Positions 1 to 8,232 of a stretch of DNA of 64,000 nucleotides are shown one piece after another. Where the stretch lies: contig NZ_ULHE01000001.1 of the NCBI RefSeq assembly GCF_900519355.1, forward strand, positions 372,001 to 436,000, read 5' to 3'. The stretch is from Corynebacterium lactis (GTDB taxonomy: Bacteria > Actinomycetota > Actinomycetes > Mycobacteriales > Mycobacteriaceae). Both the position numbers and the translations under genes were made by a program. Position 1 is the stretch's first letter. The number at the start of each line of letters is the position of its first letter. The notes under the pieces are model-generated. The model did not search any database and was not told where the DNA came from. It worked only from the letters and a program-made list of their open reading frames with translations.

Positions 1-1159
1 GGGCCTGAACGTGACCCTCCTGGGGCTGACCTCCACCGATGAGCTCTATTACGCCTCCGGAGCCCTTGAATGCCCGGGCGCGATGTTCACCGCGAGCCAC
101 AACCCGGCGAAGTACAACGGCATCAAGATGTGCCGCGCGCTGGCCCGCCCGGTGGGCGAGGAGACCGGACTGGGGCAAATTAAGGACCTGCTGGTCGACG
201 GCATCCCGGCCTTCGAGGGCGAGCGCGGCTCGATCGACACCAAGGACGTCCTGGCGGACTACGCGGCGTTCCTCCACAGCCTGGTCGACGTCCGCTCGGG
301 CCGTCGCCTGAAGGTTGCGGTCGACGCCGGTAACGGCATGGGCGGCCTGACCGTCCCGGCTGTGCTCGGTGACGATTTCGAGATTGCCGACCTCTACTTC
401 GAGCTCGACGGCAACTTCCCGAACCACGAGGCCAACCCGCTGGAGCCGGCCAACCTGGTGGACCTGCAGAAGTTCACCGTGGAGACCGGCTCGGACATCG
501 GCATCGCCTTCGACGGCGACGCGGACCGTTGCTTCGTCGTCGACGAGCTGGGCAACCCGGTCAGCCCGTCGGCAATCTGCGCACTGGTGGCGACGCGCTA
601 CCTGGAGAAGTTCCCGGGCGCGACCATCATCCACAACCTGATCACCTCGCACGTCGTGCCGGAGATGATCGCCGAGGCCGGCGGCACCGCGGTGCGCACC
701 CGCGTCGGTCACTCCTTCATCAAGGCGCAGATGGCCTCCACCGGCGCCGTCTTCGGCGGCGAGCACTCCGCCCACTACTACTTCAGCGAGTTCTTCAACG
801 CGGACTCCGGCATGCTGGCCGCGATGCACGTCCTGGCGGCTCTGGCGGAGCAGGACAAGCCGCTCAGCGAATTCATGGCCGAGTACAACCGCTACGAGGC
901 CTCCGGCGAGATCAACTCCCGCCTGGCCAGCGCGGAGGAGCAGAAGGCCAAGCAGGCCGAGATCGAGGCTGCCTTCGCGGACCGCACCGCCTCCTCCGAC
1001 TGGATGGACGGCCTGACCATCGAGCTGAAGGACTCCAAGGCCTGGTTCAACGTCCGCGCCTCCAACACCGAGCCGCTGCTGCGTCTCAACGTGGAGGCCC
1101 CGACCCGCGCCGAGGTCGACGCCCTGGTGACTGAAGTCCTCGGCATCATCCGTGGCTAG
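1..1159 (+). CDS. manB: Phosphomannomutase/phosphoglucomutase ManB (5'-truncated by window edge)
   Basis: Interconverts mannose-6-phosphate and mannose-1-phosphate in the cytoplasm, supplying GDP-mannose for mannosylated envelope glycolipids. The frame is open from base 2, so the true start lies outside the window and about 70-80 N-terminal residues are missing. Alpha-D-phosphohexomutase landmarks appear in order: the phosphoserine loop TASHNP (bases about 89-106), the metal loop DGDADR (about 514-531), the sugar loop GGEHSAH (about 758-778) and the phosphate-binding RASNTEPLLR near the C-terminus. It heads a manB-tobH-manA cluster on one strand. A general phosphoglucomutase is the alternative, but pgm is present separately at 51.8 kb. 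Confidence 0.93.
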   Translation, partial: GLNVTLLGLTSTDELYYASGALECPGAMFTASHNPAKYNGIKMCRALARPVGEETGLGQIKDLLVDGIPAFEGERGSIDTKDVLADYAAFLHSLVDVRSGRRLKVAVDAGNGMGGLTVPAVLGDDFEIADLYFELDGNFPNHEANPLEPANLVDLQKFTVETGSDIGIAFDGDADRCFVVDELGNPVSPSAICALVATRYLEKFPGATIIHNLITSHVVPEMIAEAGGTAVRTRVGHSFIKAQMASTGAVFGGEHSAHYYFSEFFNADSGMLAAMHVLAALAEQDKPLSEFMAEYNRYEASGEINSRLASAEEQKAKQAEIEAAFADRTASSDWMDGLTIELKDSKAWFNVRASNTEPLLRLNVEAPTRAEVDALVTEVLGIIRG

Positions 1160-1228
1160 TTCGGCGCAGGTTGCGCCACGTGACGGGTTTCGCGCCCGCA
1201 CTCCGGCAACTTAGGGCAAGCTAGAATC

Positions 1229-2239
1229 ATGACTTCGTCACAGCACCGCCTGCAGGAAGCTCTTTTCTTCCGCGCCTCGGGGGAGGGCGCAGCACTGCGC
1301 GCCGCCGTCTCCTCCGTGAGGGAGGGGCTCTTCGCCTCCCTGACGCTTCCCCGCAGCGTCGTCGTGCTCGCAGGGGATCGCCGCGCTGCCATCGCCGCTC
1401 GCGCCGTCGTATCGCTTGCCGACGACGCCCGGGCCCCCATCGTCGTTGCGCGGAAACTACCCAACTACGTGGGCGCCCTGGATCTGGTCATTGTGGCGGA
1501 CGAGGATCCCGGGAGTGAGTTGGCCGACGGCCTTGCAGCTGCGGATCGTCGGGGTGCCATGACGGTGCTCCTTGATCCCGGTGAGGGGCCACTGCGGTCG
1601 GCCGCGGGCCCGGCCACGGTCGTTGTTCCGCGCCCGGCAATGGCCGAGGGGGCATCGTTTAATGGATACTTCGGGGTCATCGCCGCTGCCATCACGGAGG
1701 CAGGCGTGTCGGCGATCGCTCCGGCAGGGGTGCTCGAGGAGGTCGCTGAGGCCGTCGATACGGACCTCATCGCGTGTTCGCCCCAGCGTGACGTGACCGT
1801 CAATCCGGCAAGGCAAGCTGCCGCGTGGTTGTCGGGGCGCCGGATGGTCTGTGTCGGGGATCGGGGTATTGGCGAGCCCGTAGCGGAGCTTGCTGCGTTG
1901 CTTTTGCTGGAAGCCGGACATGTCGCTCATGCGACCGATAGCGCGGCTGTTGTGCGCAATCTCGGGATCCTACTTGCTGGCAATCCCAGCGGTGTCCGCG
2001 ATATTTTCTACGATCCGTATCTGGATGGCGAACCGGAGGGGTCTTCAGTGCTACCGTTGGGAGCGATTGTTATCGCCTCGCCGGCGAACGCGGACCTCCT
2101 CCGGGACCGCTTCGGCGAGACGGAGTGGGCTCGCGTCGAGTGCCCAGCGCTCGATGCAACTGCGCGACACCCATTGGTCGATGTCTGCGTTTCGGCCGCC
2201 AGGGTCGCAGCAATAGCTGCCTTCACTAGTCAGGCTTAG
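1229..2239 (+). CDS. TobH-like conserved protein between manB and manA
   Basis: A 336-residue cytoplasmic protein that sits between manB and manA in many Actinobacteria (Rv3256c in M. tuberculosis). It resembles the sugar-isomerase (SIS-like) fold of phosphoglucose/phosphomannose isomerases, but I see no catalytic residues that would prove activity. Alternating hydrophobic strands such as RSVVVLAGD and APIVVARKLP suggest a Rossmann-like core. ATG 1229 is the first good start after manB; no clear Shine-Dalgarno precedes it. A TAGAAT box ends one base before the ATG, too close for a leaderless start there. A role in mannose-phosphate metabolism is inferred from position only. It carries one copy of the repeated 11-mer. 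Confidence 0.75.
   Translation: MTSSQHRLQEALFFRASGEGAALRAAVSSVREGLFASLTLPRSVVVLAGDRRAAIAARAVVSLADDARAPIVVARKLPNYVGALDLVIVADEDPGSELADGLAAADRRGAMTVLLDPGEGPLRSAAGPATVVVPRPAMAEGASFNGYFGVIAAAITEAGVSAIAPAGVLEEVAEAVDTDLIACSPQRDVTVNPARQAAAWLSGRRMVCVGDRGIGEPVAELAALLLLEAGHVAHATDSAAVVRNLGILLAGNPSGVRDIFYDPYLDGEPEGSSVLPLGAIVIASPANADLLRDRFGETEWARVECPALDATARHPLVDVCVSAARVAAIAAFTSQA
1414..1424 (-). repeat. 11-mer CGTCGGCAAGC, copy 1
   Basis: Lies inside the tobH-like gene; in the gene's direction it reads ctt-gcc-gac, encoding Leu-Ala-Asp. Copies are described together in the first finding. Confidence 0.8.
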
Positions 2240-2278
2240 CCCCCTCATGTACAGCGCGTTGTAAGGAGTGTATCGGGC

Positions 2279-3502
2279 ATGGACCTTTTGGACCCCGTCC
2301 TACAGTCGTACCCATGGGGTTCCCGCACGCATCTCGCCGACATCACGGGGGAGAAGTCCCCGACGGCTAAGCCGTGGGCCGAGCTGTGGTTCGGTGCCCA
2401 CCCGTTAGCCTCTGCAACGGTCTTAGGCCAGGCCCTCGACGCCGTCATTGCGGCTGATCCGGTGGCGGCTCTTGGGGCGCGGGCCGCGTCGGAAAGCGAA
2501 AAGCTTCCCTTCCTGCTGAAGCTGCTTGCTGCGGACGAGCCGCTGTCCCTGCAGGCGCATCCGACGCTGGCGGAGGCGCAGGAGGGGTTCGCGCGGGAAA
2601 ACGCGTTGGAGATTCCTCCGACGGCGCACTTCCGCAACTACCGGGATGACAACCACAAGCCCGAGCTGATCGTTGCGCTCACCCAGTTTGACGCACTTGC
2701 CGGGTTCCGGCCGGTGGAGCGGACAAAGCAGATGTTCGAGGACTTTGCGGTGCCCGAGCTGGACCACTACCTGGGGCTGTTGGATTCCGTCGACGACGAG
2801 AGCAGCCTGCGGGCCCTGTTCACGACCTGGCTGACGCTGCCGCAGGACGTCCTCGACGGGCTCGTCGGCGCGGTCGCGCAAGCCTGTGAGGATTACTCGG
2901 GCGAGGACGAGGAGTTCCGCCTCGTCGCGGACACGACCTGCGAGTTAGCACGGAAGTACCCGGGGGACCCCGGGGTGCTCGGCTCGATGCTGCTCAACAG
3001 GCTGCGCTTGGCGCCGGGAGAGGCGATTTTCCTCGGTGCCGGTCAATTGCACGCCTACCTCGGCGGCATGGGCGTCGAGATCATGGCTAACTCAGACAAC
3101 GTGCTGCGCGGTGGCCTGACGTCGAAGCATGTCGATGTGGTCGAGCTGCTGCGGGTGCTGTGCTTCGTGCCCCTGGATTCGCCGGTGCTGCACGCACGCA
3201 AGGACTCGTCCGGGTGGGAGCACTTCGACACCCCAGCCCGGGAGTTCTCGCTGGCGAAGACGCGCATCGAGGCTGGGGGAAGTGTGGAAATCACGCGAGA
3301 CAGCGCCACCATTGTGTTGGTCACTGACGGAGACGCCGTGGTCGAGCAGGGCGGCAGGGAGCTAGCTATTGCGTGCGGCCATGCTGCATGGATTCCGGCG
3401 GAACAAGCCGAGCATGTACTGATTCGCCCCGCTGATGTCGCGGAGGGACTAGACGGCGCGGAGAGGGGAACCGAAGTCTTCGTGGCATCTGTGCCACAGT
3501 AA
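2279..3502 (+). CDS. manA: Mannose-6-phosphate isomerase, class I
   Basis: Interconverts fructose-6-phosphate and mannose-6-phosphate, feeding the ManB reaction encoded upstream. Type I phosphomannose isomerase features are visible: the zinc-site segments LQAHP (near residue 99) and HKPELIVAL (near 125), then GAGQLHAYLGGMGVEIMANSDN (about 248-269), which carries the last zinc histidine and the family signature. The 407-residue length is normal. ATG 2279 has an AAGGAG Shine-Dalgarno about 10 nt upstream. It is the last gene of the mannose cluster and faces the oppositely oriented lipoprotein gene. Confidence 0.95.
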   Translation: MDLLDPVLQSYPWGSRTHLADITGEKSPTAKPWAELWFGAHPLASATVLGQALDAVIAADPVAALGARAASESEKLPFLLKLLAADEPLSLQAHPTLAEAQEGFARENALEIPPTAHFRNYRDDNHKPELIVALTQFDALAGFRPVERTKQMFEDFAVPELDHYLGLLDSVDDESSLRALFTTWLTLPQDVLDGLVGAVAQACEDYSGEDEEFRLVADTTCELARKYPGDPGVLGSMLLNRLRLAPGEAIFLGAGQLHAYLGGMGVEIMANSDNVLRGGLTSKHVDVVELLRVLCFVPLDSPVLHARKDSSGWEHFDTPAREFSLAKTRIEAGGSVEITRDSATIVLVTDGDAVVEQGGRELAIACGHAAWIPAEQAEHVLIRPADVAEGLDGAERGTEVFVASVPQ

Positions 3503-3541
3503 GCGCACGTGGCTGCAGCAGGCGGACACAGGGCTGGAAGA

Positions 3542-3576
3542 CCCCGGACTAGGCTAAGCGGCGGCTAGCGCCGGGG
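3542..3576. terminator. Imperfect hairpin between convergent manA and lipoprotein genes
   Basis: Arms ccccgg-a-ctag and ctag-cg-ccgggg pair around a 12-nt loop with a small bulge. There is no T-tract, so intrinsic termination is uncertain. Confidence 0.35.
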
Positions 3577-3588
3577 ATGGGAAAGCGA

Positions 3589-4398
3589 CTAGAACCGGAA
3601 GAATTTCGCGAAGTTCGAGAAGATGCTACCCGCTGAATCCTTGTTGTCACTTGGAGCCTTATTGTCGGCAGCCGCCCCCGGGCTCGACTGAGTAGTCGCC
3701 GTGGCCGGCGACTGCCCGTCCGGCTCGGTTTGGGAGGTGGAGGAAGGGCCCGAGGGGTTAAGCGATTGCGGCCTCATGGGCTGCGGCCTAGCAGCCTCGG
3801 TTGACATTGGTGCCGACGGCGCCAAGGGGTCCTTGAGATCCCCACCGGCTTGCGGCTCAGTGACCTCAGTGTTGGATGGAGCCTTCGGAATGACCTCCAT
3901 CTTCTGCTCCTCAGTCGCCTTGGGTTCTGTCGACGGCTTGGCGAGTTCAGGCCTGTTCCCGTCTCCTGGCACGGGCTTGGAATCCAGCGTCGGCACAACC
4001 GGAACCGGCTTGCTGGGTACGGGCGCCTGGGCTTCCTGGCTTGCAGAGGAGCTGCTCGGCGAAGCCTCCGGCAGCGGATTCGAGGTGGCCGGCCCGTTAG
4101 GGATGTAGGCCCGCGGTGGTAGGTACGGGTCCTGCGTCGCGCTCTGGGCGGGGGAAGGCCCGCCGTTGCTGTGAGAATGCCCGCTTGCCGACGGTGCCTC
4201 GGACGTCGTGGAGTCCTTCCTAATGGCTGCGTCGTCTGCCTGGTGTGGCAGCCTTTGGTCGGGGCTTTGGGGCGAGGTTGCGGCAACCGAATTGCCCCCG
4301 GTTACCTCGGCTGACTTATCGGTGGTGGAGCAGCCCGCGAGGACGCCCGAGAGGGGGAGCGCAGCTAGAAGGAAGGAGCTGAGGATCCTTTTACCCAC
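3589..4398 (-). CDS. Putative lipoprotein with long Pro/Ser/Thr-rich region
   Basis: The 269-residue product begins with a lipoprotein signal peptide: basic MGKR, a hydrophobic stretch and the lipobox VLAGC with the acylated Cys at about residue 23. It is therefore predicted to be anchored on the outer face of the membrane. The rest is low-complexity, rich in Pro, Ser, Thr, Glu and Gln, and probably disordered or wall-spanning. It ends in a short hydrophobic/basic tail (SIFSNFAKFFRF). No catalytic domain is recognisable. The GTG start has an AAAGGA Shine-Dalgarno 7-8 nt upstream. It is transcribed alone, divergently from the DUF4259 gene. It carries one copy of the 11-mer in its EAPSAS linker. 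Confidence 0.75.
   Translation of the reverse strand: MGKRILSSFLLAALPLSGVLAGCSTTDKSAEVTGGNSVAATSPQSPDQRLPHQADDAAIRKDSTTSEAPSASGHSHSNGGPSPAQSATQDPYLPPRAYIPNGPATSNPLPEASPSSSSASQEAQAPVPSKPVPVVPTLDSKPVPGDGNRPELAKPSTEPKATEEQKMEVIPKAPSNTEVTEPQAGGDLKDPLAPSAPMSTEAARPQPMRPQSLNPSGPSSTSQTEPDGQSPATATTQSSPGAAADNKAPSDNKDSAGSIFSNFAKFFRF
4183..4193 (-). repeat. 11-mer CGTCGGCAAGC, copy 2
   Basis: In the lipoprotein gene, read on its coding strand as tcg-gca-agc (Ser-Ala-Ser). The flanks extend identity with copy 8 to 21 bp (4182-4202). Confidence 0.8.
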
Positions 4399-4787
4399 GA
4401 TGGTGTCCTTTCGTCGCTGTCTTTTCCATTTCCGCCCTCATGACTTCGGCCATTACAGTCGCCTGTTCCGCGGCCTTTCCCTCCAGCCACTCTCAGCGGC
4501 CATTTCGGTGGTTTTCCCTGGTAGCTTTCCGTGCCCGTTTTCGGGAGCCCCACGAAGGAAAGGTAACGGTTCAATCACGAAGTGTGGTCCCTAACTTAAC
4601 ATGACTGTTATCTTTCGGATAGTCCACAGGCCGAAATTCTGTACGAATTCCACAGTTGGATACCCCCATCGCCTGGGGGAACGCGCCCGCAGGGCCAAAA
4701 TCTAGAATCTGCTACTCCTCGTTGCTACTTGCGCCGGATTGGGTACAACGGCGATGAAGGACCACACAGTGAAGGGAGCGACTAGGC
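4399..4787. other. 389-bp divergent intergenic region
   Basis: No open reading frame or RNA gene is convincing here. It must hold the promoters of the lipoprotein gene (leftward) and the DUF4259 gene (rightward). Visible elements are a small palindrome TAACA-TGAC-TGTTA at 4597-4610 and a TAGAAT -10-like hexamer at 4703-4708, which would give the DUF4259 mRNA a leader of about 75 nt. Confidence 0.5.
4597..4610. promoter_or_regulatory. Palindrome TAACA-N4-TGTTA, possible operator
   Basis: Perfect 5-bp arms around TGAC in the middle of the divergent intergenic region, where a dimeric regulator could act on either gene. No matching regulator is recognised. Confidence 0.3.
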
Positions 4788-5162
4788 ATGAGCGTGTGGG
4801 AGACGGAGATTTTTTCGAACGATTCGGTCATCGAGCTCTTCGACGAGCTCCAGGACCTCGACGCTGCTGACCGCGTCGATGGCCTTATCGACGCATGCCG
4901 GATTGCCGTCGATAGCGGCAGTGAGGATGAGCAGTTGAGCGGTGTTGCGGCCGCTATTGTGGCCGCAATCTGGAAGGGCGCGCCCTTCCCGGGAGGCGAC
5001 ATCGTGGAGGACTATAGCTTTATCCGCGAAGGAGTCGCGGACAGTGCCTCCGGCGGCGAAGAGCTGATGGAGGCAGCGTCGGAGGTGTTTGAGAATCTCG
5101 TGGCGAACTTGGATGAGTCCACCCAGGCCTTCTTGGAGGACTTCACCGAAGCCGTGGAGTAG
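4788..5162 (+). CDS. DUF4259 domain-containing protein
   Basis: A 124-residue acidic protein beginning MSVWETEIFSND, with the D-D-x2-D-x-DAADR pattern near residues 22-32 typical of DUF4259 proteins (function unknown). No signal peptide or membrane segment, so cytoplasmic. ATG 4788 is preceded by GAAGGGAG. It stands alone between a divergent lipoprotein gene and sahH, and context gives no functional clue. Confidence 0.75.
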   Translation: MSVWETEIFSNDSVIELFDELQDLDAADRVDGLIDACRIAVDSGSEDEQLSGVAAAIVAAIWKGAPFPGGDIVEDYSFIREGVADSASGGEELMEAASEVFENLVANLDESTQAFLEDFTEAVE

Positions 5163-5336
5163 GCGACCTGCAGAACGCCACGCTGCAAAACGCGCAGTGG
5201 CGGCGCGGTAAGGTAGGGCGGTGGCTGATGCGACCGCGTGCCCGCAGGCGCGTTTCGCTCGCTTACTCGTTATTCTTCCGTGGTCGACCCGACAACCGAC
5301 CTAACGACCAACCCAACGTGACAAAAGAGGCAGAAT

Positions 5337-6791
5337 ATGTCGTCGAAGAACTTTGACTTTAAGGTCGCAGACCTTTCCCTGGCCGAGGCCGGCCGCCACC
5401 AGATTCGCCTGGCTGAGCATGAGATGCCGGGCCTAATGGCGCTGCGCGAGGAGTACGCGGAGGCCCAGCCCCTGGCCGGCGCGCGCATTACCGGGTCGAT
5501 CCACATGACGGTGCAGACCGCGGTCCTCATCGAGACGCTGACCTCCCTCGGTGCGCAGGTCCGCTGGGCGTCCTGCAATATCTTCTCCACGCAGGACGAG
5601 GCCGCGGCGGCAATCGTCGTCGGCCCGAACGGAACCCCGGAGGACCCGCAGGGCGTGCCGGTGTTCGCGTGGAAGGGCGAAACCCTGGAGGAGTACTGGT
5701 GGTGCCTCGACCGCATCTTCGACTGGGGCGACGAGGAGGCCAACATGATCCTCGACGACGGCGGTGACGCGACGATGGCCGTCATCAAGGGCGTGGAGTT
5801 CGAAGACGCTGGCCTGGTCCCGCCGACGGACGAGTCCGATTCCGACGAGTTCATCGCCTTCAAGGACATGCTCCGCCGCGTGCTGGAGTCCGACTCCAAC
5901 CGCTGGCACCGCATCGCGGAGTCGGTCAAGGGCGTGACGGAGGAGACCACCACTGGCGTCCACCGCCTCTACCACTTCGCGGAGCAGGGCGTCCTGCCAT
6001 TCCCGGCCATGAACGTCAACGACGCTGTCACCAAGAGCAAGTTCGACAACAAGTACGGCACCCGCCACTCCCTGCTGGACGGTATTAACCGCGGCACCGA
6101 CATGTTGGTCGGCGGCAAGAACGTCCTCGTCTGCGGCTACGGAGACGTGGGCAAGGGCTGCGCCGAGGCGCTCTCCGGCCAGGGTGCGCGCGTCCAGGTC
6201 ACCGAGGCCGACCCGATTAACGCCCTCCAGGCGCTGATGGACGGCTACGACGTCGTCCGCACCGAGGACGTCATCGCCGACGTCGATATCGTCATTACCG
6301 CGACCGGCAACAAGGACATCATCACCTTCGAGCACATGCAGCAGATGAAGGACCACGCGCTGCTGGGCAACATTGGCCACTTCGACAACGAGATCGATAT
6401 GCACAGCCTGCACCACCGCGACGATGTCCGCCGCGTCGAGATCAAGCCGCAGGTCGCGGAGTACACCTTCCCGCATGCCGACGGCGCCGAGCGCTCCCTG
6501 ATCGTTTTGTCCGAGGGGCGCCTGCTCAACCTCGGAAACGCGAAGGGACACCCGTCCTTCGTCATGTCGACCTCCTTCGCGGACCAGACGATTGCGCAGA
6601 TCGAGCTCTACTGCAACGGTGAGAAGTACGACAATTCCGTGCACCGCCTGCCCAAGATCCTGGACGAGAAGGTCGCCCGCATCCACGTCGAGGCGCTCGG
6701 TGGAACGCTCACCCGTCTGTCCAAGGAACAGGCGGAGTACATCGGTGTCGACGTCGAGGGCCCCTTCAAGCCCGAGCACTACCGCTACTAG
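5337..6791 (+). CDS. sahH: Adenosylhomocysteinase
   Basis: Hydrolyses S-adenosylhomocysteine to homocysteine and adenosine in the activated methyl cycle. The 484-residue product has the substrate half first ([33 protein letters not shown]) and an NAD-binding Rossmann motif [15 protein letters not shown] near residues 265-279. [11 protein letters not shown] near 350 and the C-terminal KPEHYRY are also family signatures. ATG 5337 has AGAGG about 8 nt upstream. The 174-bp leader region contains TAAGGT (5209-5214) as a possible -10. I found neither an SAH-riboswitch pattern nor a clear McbR box. It leads directly into tmk. Confidence 0.97.
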   Translation: MSSKNFDFKVADLSLAEAGRHQIRLAEHEMPGLMALREEYAEAQPLAGARITGSIHMTVQTAVLIETLTSLGAQVRWASCNIFSTQDEAAAAIVVGPNGTPEDPQGVPVFAWKGETLEEYWWCLDRIFDWGDEEANMILDDGGDATMAVIKGVEFEDAGLVPPTDESDSDEFIAFKDMLRRVLESDSNRWHRIAESVKGVTEETTTGVHRLYHFAEQGVLPFPAMNVNDAVTKSKFDNKYGTRHSLLDGINRGTDMLVGGKNVLVCGYGDVGKGCAEALSGQGARVQVTEADPINALQALMDGYDVVRTEDVIADVDIVITATGNKDIITFEHMQQMKDHALLGNIGHFDNEIDMHSLHHRDDVRRVEIKPQVAEYTFPHADGAERSLIVLSEGRLLNLGNAKGHPSFVMSTSFADQTIAQIELYCNGEKYDNSVHRLPKILDEKVARIHVEALGGTLTRLSKEQAEYIGVDVEGPFKPEHYRY

Positions 6792-6803
6792 GCGCCTGCC
6801 CCC

Positions 6804-7436
6804 ATGATTGTTTCTGTAGAGGGTATCGACGGCGCGGGGAAGAACACCCTTGTCACCGGCCTTTCGGGGTCCCTGGCACGCCGTGGAATGAGCGTGACCC
6901 GGATGACCTTCCCCGCCTATGGCGATACCGTCTTCGCCGACTTTGCGGACCAGGCACTCCACGGCCAGCTAGGAGATACAGCCACGTCCGCCTGGGCCAT
7001 GGCGCTACTGTTCGCGCTGGATCGTAGGGACCGTCGGCAAGCAATTGTCGAGGCGGCGCGGAGCAGCGACGTGCTGATTGTGGATCGGTACGTCGCGTCG
7101 AACGCGGCGTACTCCTGGGCGCGGACCGGTGACAGGGAGATCGTCGACTGGATTGAGCGAACGGAGTTCGGGCAGTTTGACCTTCCGAAGCCGGACCTGC
7201 AGGTCTGCCTCGCGACTTCTGTGGAGGTCGCGGCGTCTCGCGCTGCGTCTCGCGAGCAGGCCGACGCTAGTCGAATCCGCGACGTCTACGAAAAGGATGG
7301 GTCTCTTCAAGCGCGGACCCTGGCGGCCTACGCGGAGCTGGCGGAGCAGAGCTGGGTCTCGCCGTGGCTGATGCTCACTGGAGGCGACGGGGCGCAGGTG
7401 TTGGAGAGCTGGATCGTCGAAGCCGTGGCCCCCTAG
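6804..7436 (+). CDS. tmk: dTMP kinase (thymidylate kinase)
   Basis: Phosphorylates dTMP to dTDP for DNA synthesis. The 210-residue protein has the P-loop EGIDGAGKNT near residues 6-15, the DRYVASNAAY segment near 93-102 that positions the nucleotide, and a lid-like Arg-rich stretch (ASRAASREQADASR). The start 12 nt after sahH lacks a Shine-Dalgarno, so coupling to sahH translation is likely. The sahH-tmk-mtrA order is conserved in Corynebacterium and Mycobacterium. Confidence 0.93.
   Translation: MIVSVEGIDGAGKNTLVTGLSGSLARRGMSVTRMTFPAYGDTVFADFADQALHGQLGDTATSAWAMALLFALDRRDRRQAIVEAARSSDVLIVDRYVASNAAYSWARTGDREIVDWIERTEFGQFDLPKPDLQVCLATSVEVAASRAASREQADASRIRDVYEKDGSLQARTLAAYAELAEQSWVSPWLMLTGGDGAQVLESWIVEAVAP
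7032..7042 (+). repeat. 11-mer CGTCGGCAAGC, copy 3
   Basis: Inside tmk, read as cgt-cgg-caa-gc (Arg-Arg-Gln-Ala), a different frame from copies 1 and 2. Confidence 0.8.
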
Positions 7437-7517
7437 CGCTGGGGCGTAGCTATAGGCGAGGGCCATAAATCCGGCCGCCGATACGTCGCTTCGGTATTGA
7501 CCACAGGGAAGTACCAC

Positions 7518-7530
7518 TAGAATGAAATCT
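7518..7530 (+). promoter_or_regulatory. Leaderless promoter of mtrA (-10 TAGAAT, 7 nt to ATG)
   Basis: TAGAAT at 7518-7523 is followed by exactly 7 nt and then ATG 7531. A TTGACC hexamer at 7497-7502 is a possible -35, but with a short 15-nt spacer. This gives mtrAB its own promoter downstream of tmk. Confidence 0.6.
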
Positions 7531-8205
7531 ATGACCTCAAAAATCCTGGTAGTAGACGACGATCCGGCCATCGCGGAAATGCTGACAATGGTGATGGAGC
7601 GTGAGGGCTTCGACACCGTTGTAGTGGACAATGGACTTGAGGCCGTTGAAGCGGCCACCCGTGAAAAACCCGACCTGATTCTCCTCGACCTGATGCTTCC
7701 GGGCCTCGGGGGAGTGGACGTGTGCCGAACGGTCCGCGAGACCTCGTCGGTTCCGATTATTATGCTCACCGCGAAGACCGATACGGTCGATGTGGTCCTG
7801 GGCCTGGAGTCAGGCGCGGATGACTATGTCACTAAGCCGTTCAAGCCGAAGGAGCTGGTCGCTCGCGTCCGTGCGCGCCTGCGTCGCCAGGACGAAGGAC
7901 CTAGCGAAACCCTTGAGGTCGGCGATCTGACCATCGATGTCCCGGGCCACGCCGTGTTCCGGGGCGGTAAGGAAATCCCGCTGACCCCACTCGAGTTTGA
8001 CCTTTTGCACGCGTTGGCATCGCGGCCGAAGCAGGTCTTCTCCCGTGAGGAGCTGCTGGAGAAAGTCTGGGGCTACCAGCACAACGCAGATACTCGTCTG
8101 GTCAACGTCCATGTTCAGCGACTGCGTTCGAAGATTGAGTTGGACCCGGAGAACCCGCAGATTGTCCTCACTGTGCGAGGCGTCGGGTATAAGACCGGCG
8201 ATTAG
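7531..8205 (+). CDS. mtrA: Response regulator MtrA
   Basis: OmpR-type DNA-binding response regulator of the MtrAB system, which controls cell-wall and osmotic genes in Corynebacterium and essential cell-cycle genes in mycobacteria. The receiver domain shows the acidic pocket (VVDDDPA), the phospho-acceptor Asp in LILLDLMLPG near residue 53 and the Lys in TKPFKPKE near 102. The C-terminal winged helix ends TVRGVGYKTGD. I choose ATG 7531 (MTSKILVVDDD) over the in-frame ATG at 7522 because the -10 box would place transcription start at 7531. The product is 224 residues. Confidence 0.96.
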   Translation: MTSKILVVDDDPAIAEMLTMVMEREGFDTVVVDNGLEAVEAATREKPDLILLDLMLPGLGGVDVCRTVRETSSVPIIMLTAKTDTVDVVLGLESGADDYVTKPFKPKELVARVRARLRRQDEGPSETLEVGDLTIDVPGHAVFRGGKEIPLTPLEFDLLHALASRPKQVFSREELLEKVWGYQHNADTRLVNVHVQRLRSKIELDPENPQIVLTVRGVGYKTGD

Positions 8206-8232
8206 TCGCGCAGGGGCTGGAAGAATTTCGTT

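Noticed and set aside
5163..5336. Possible SAH riboswitch or McbR site upstream of sahH
   Set aside because: No SAH-riboswitch conserved core and no TAGAC-N6-GTCTA palindrome were found.
5433..6962. Minus-strand frame of about 500 codons over sahH
   Set aside because: Complement of a highly conserved gene with strong third-position G/C; no independent support.
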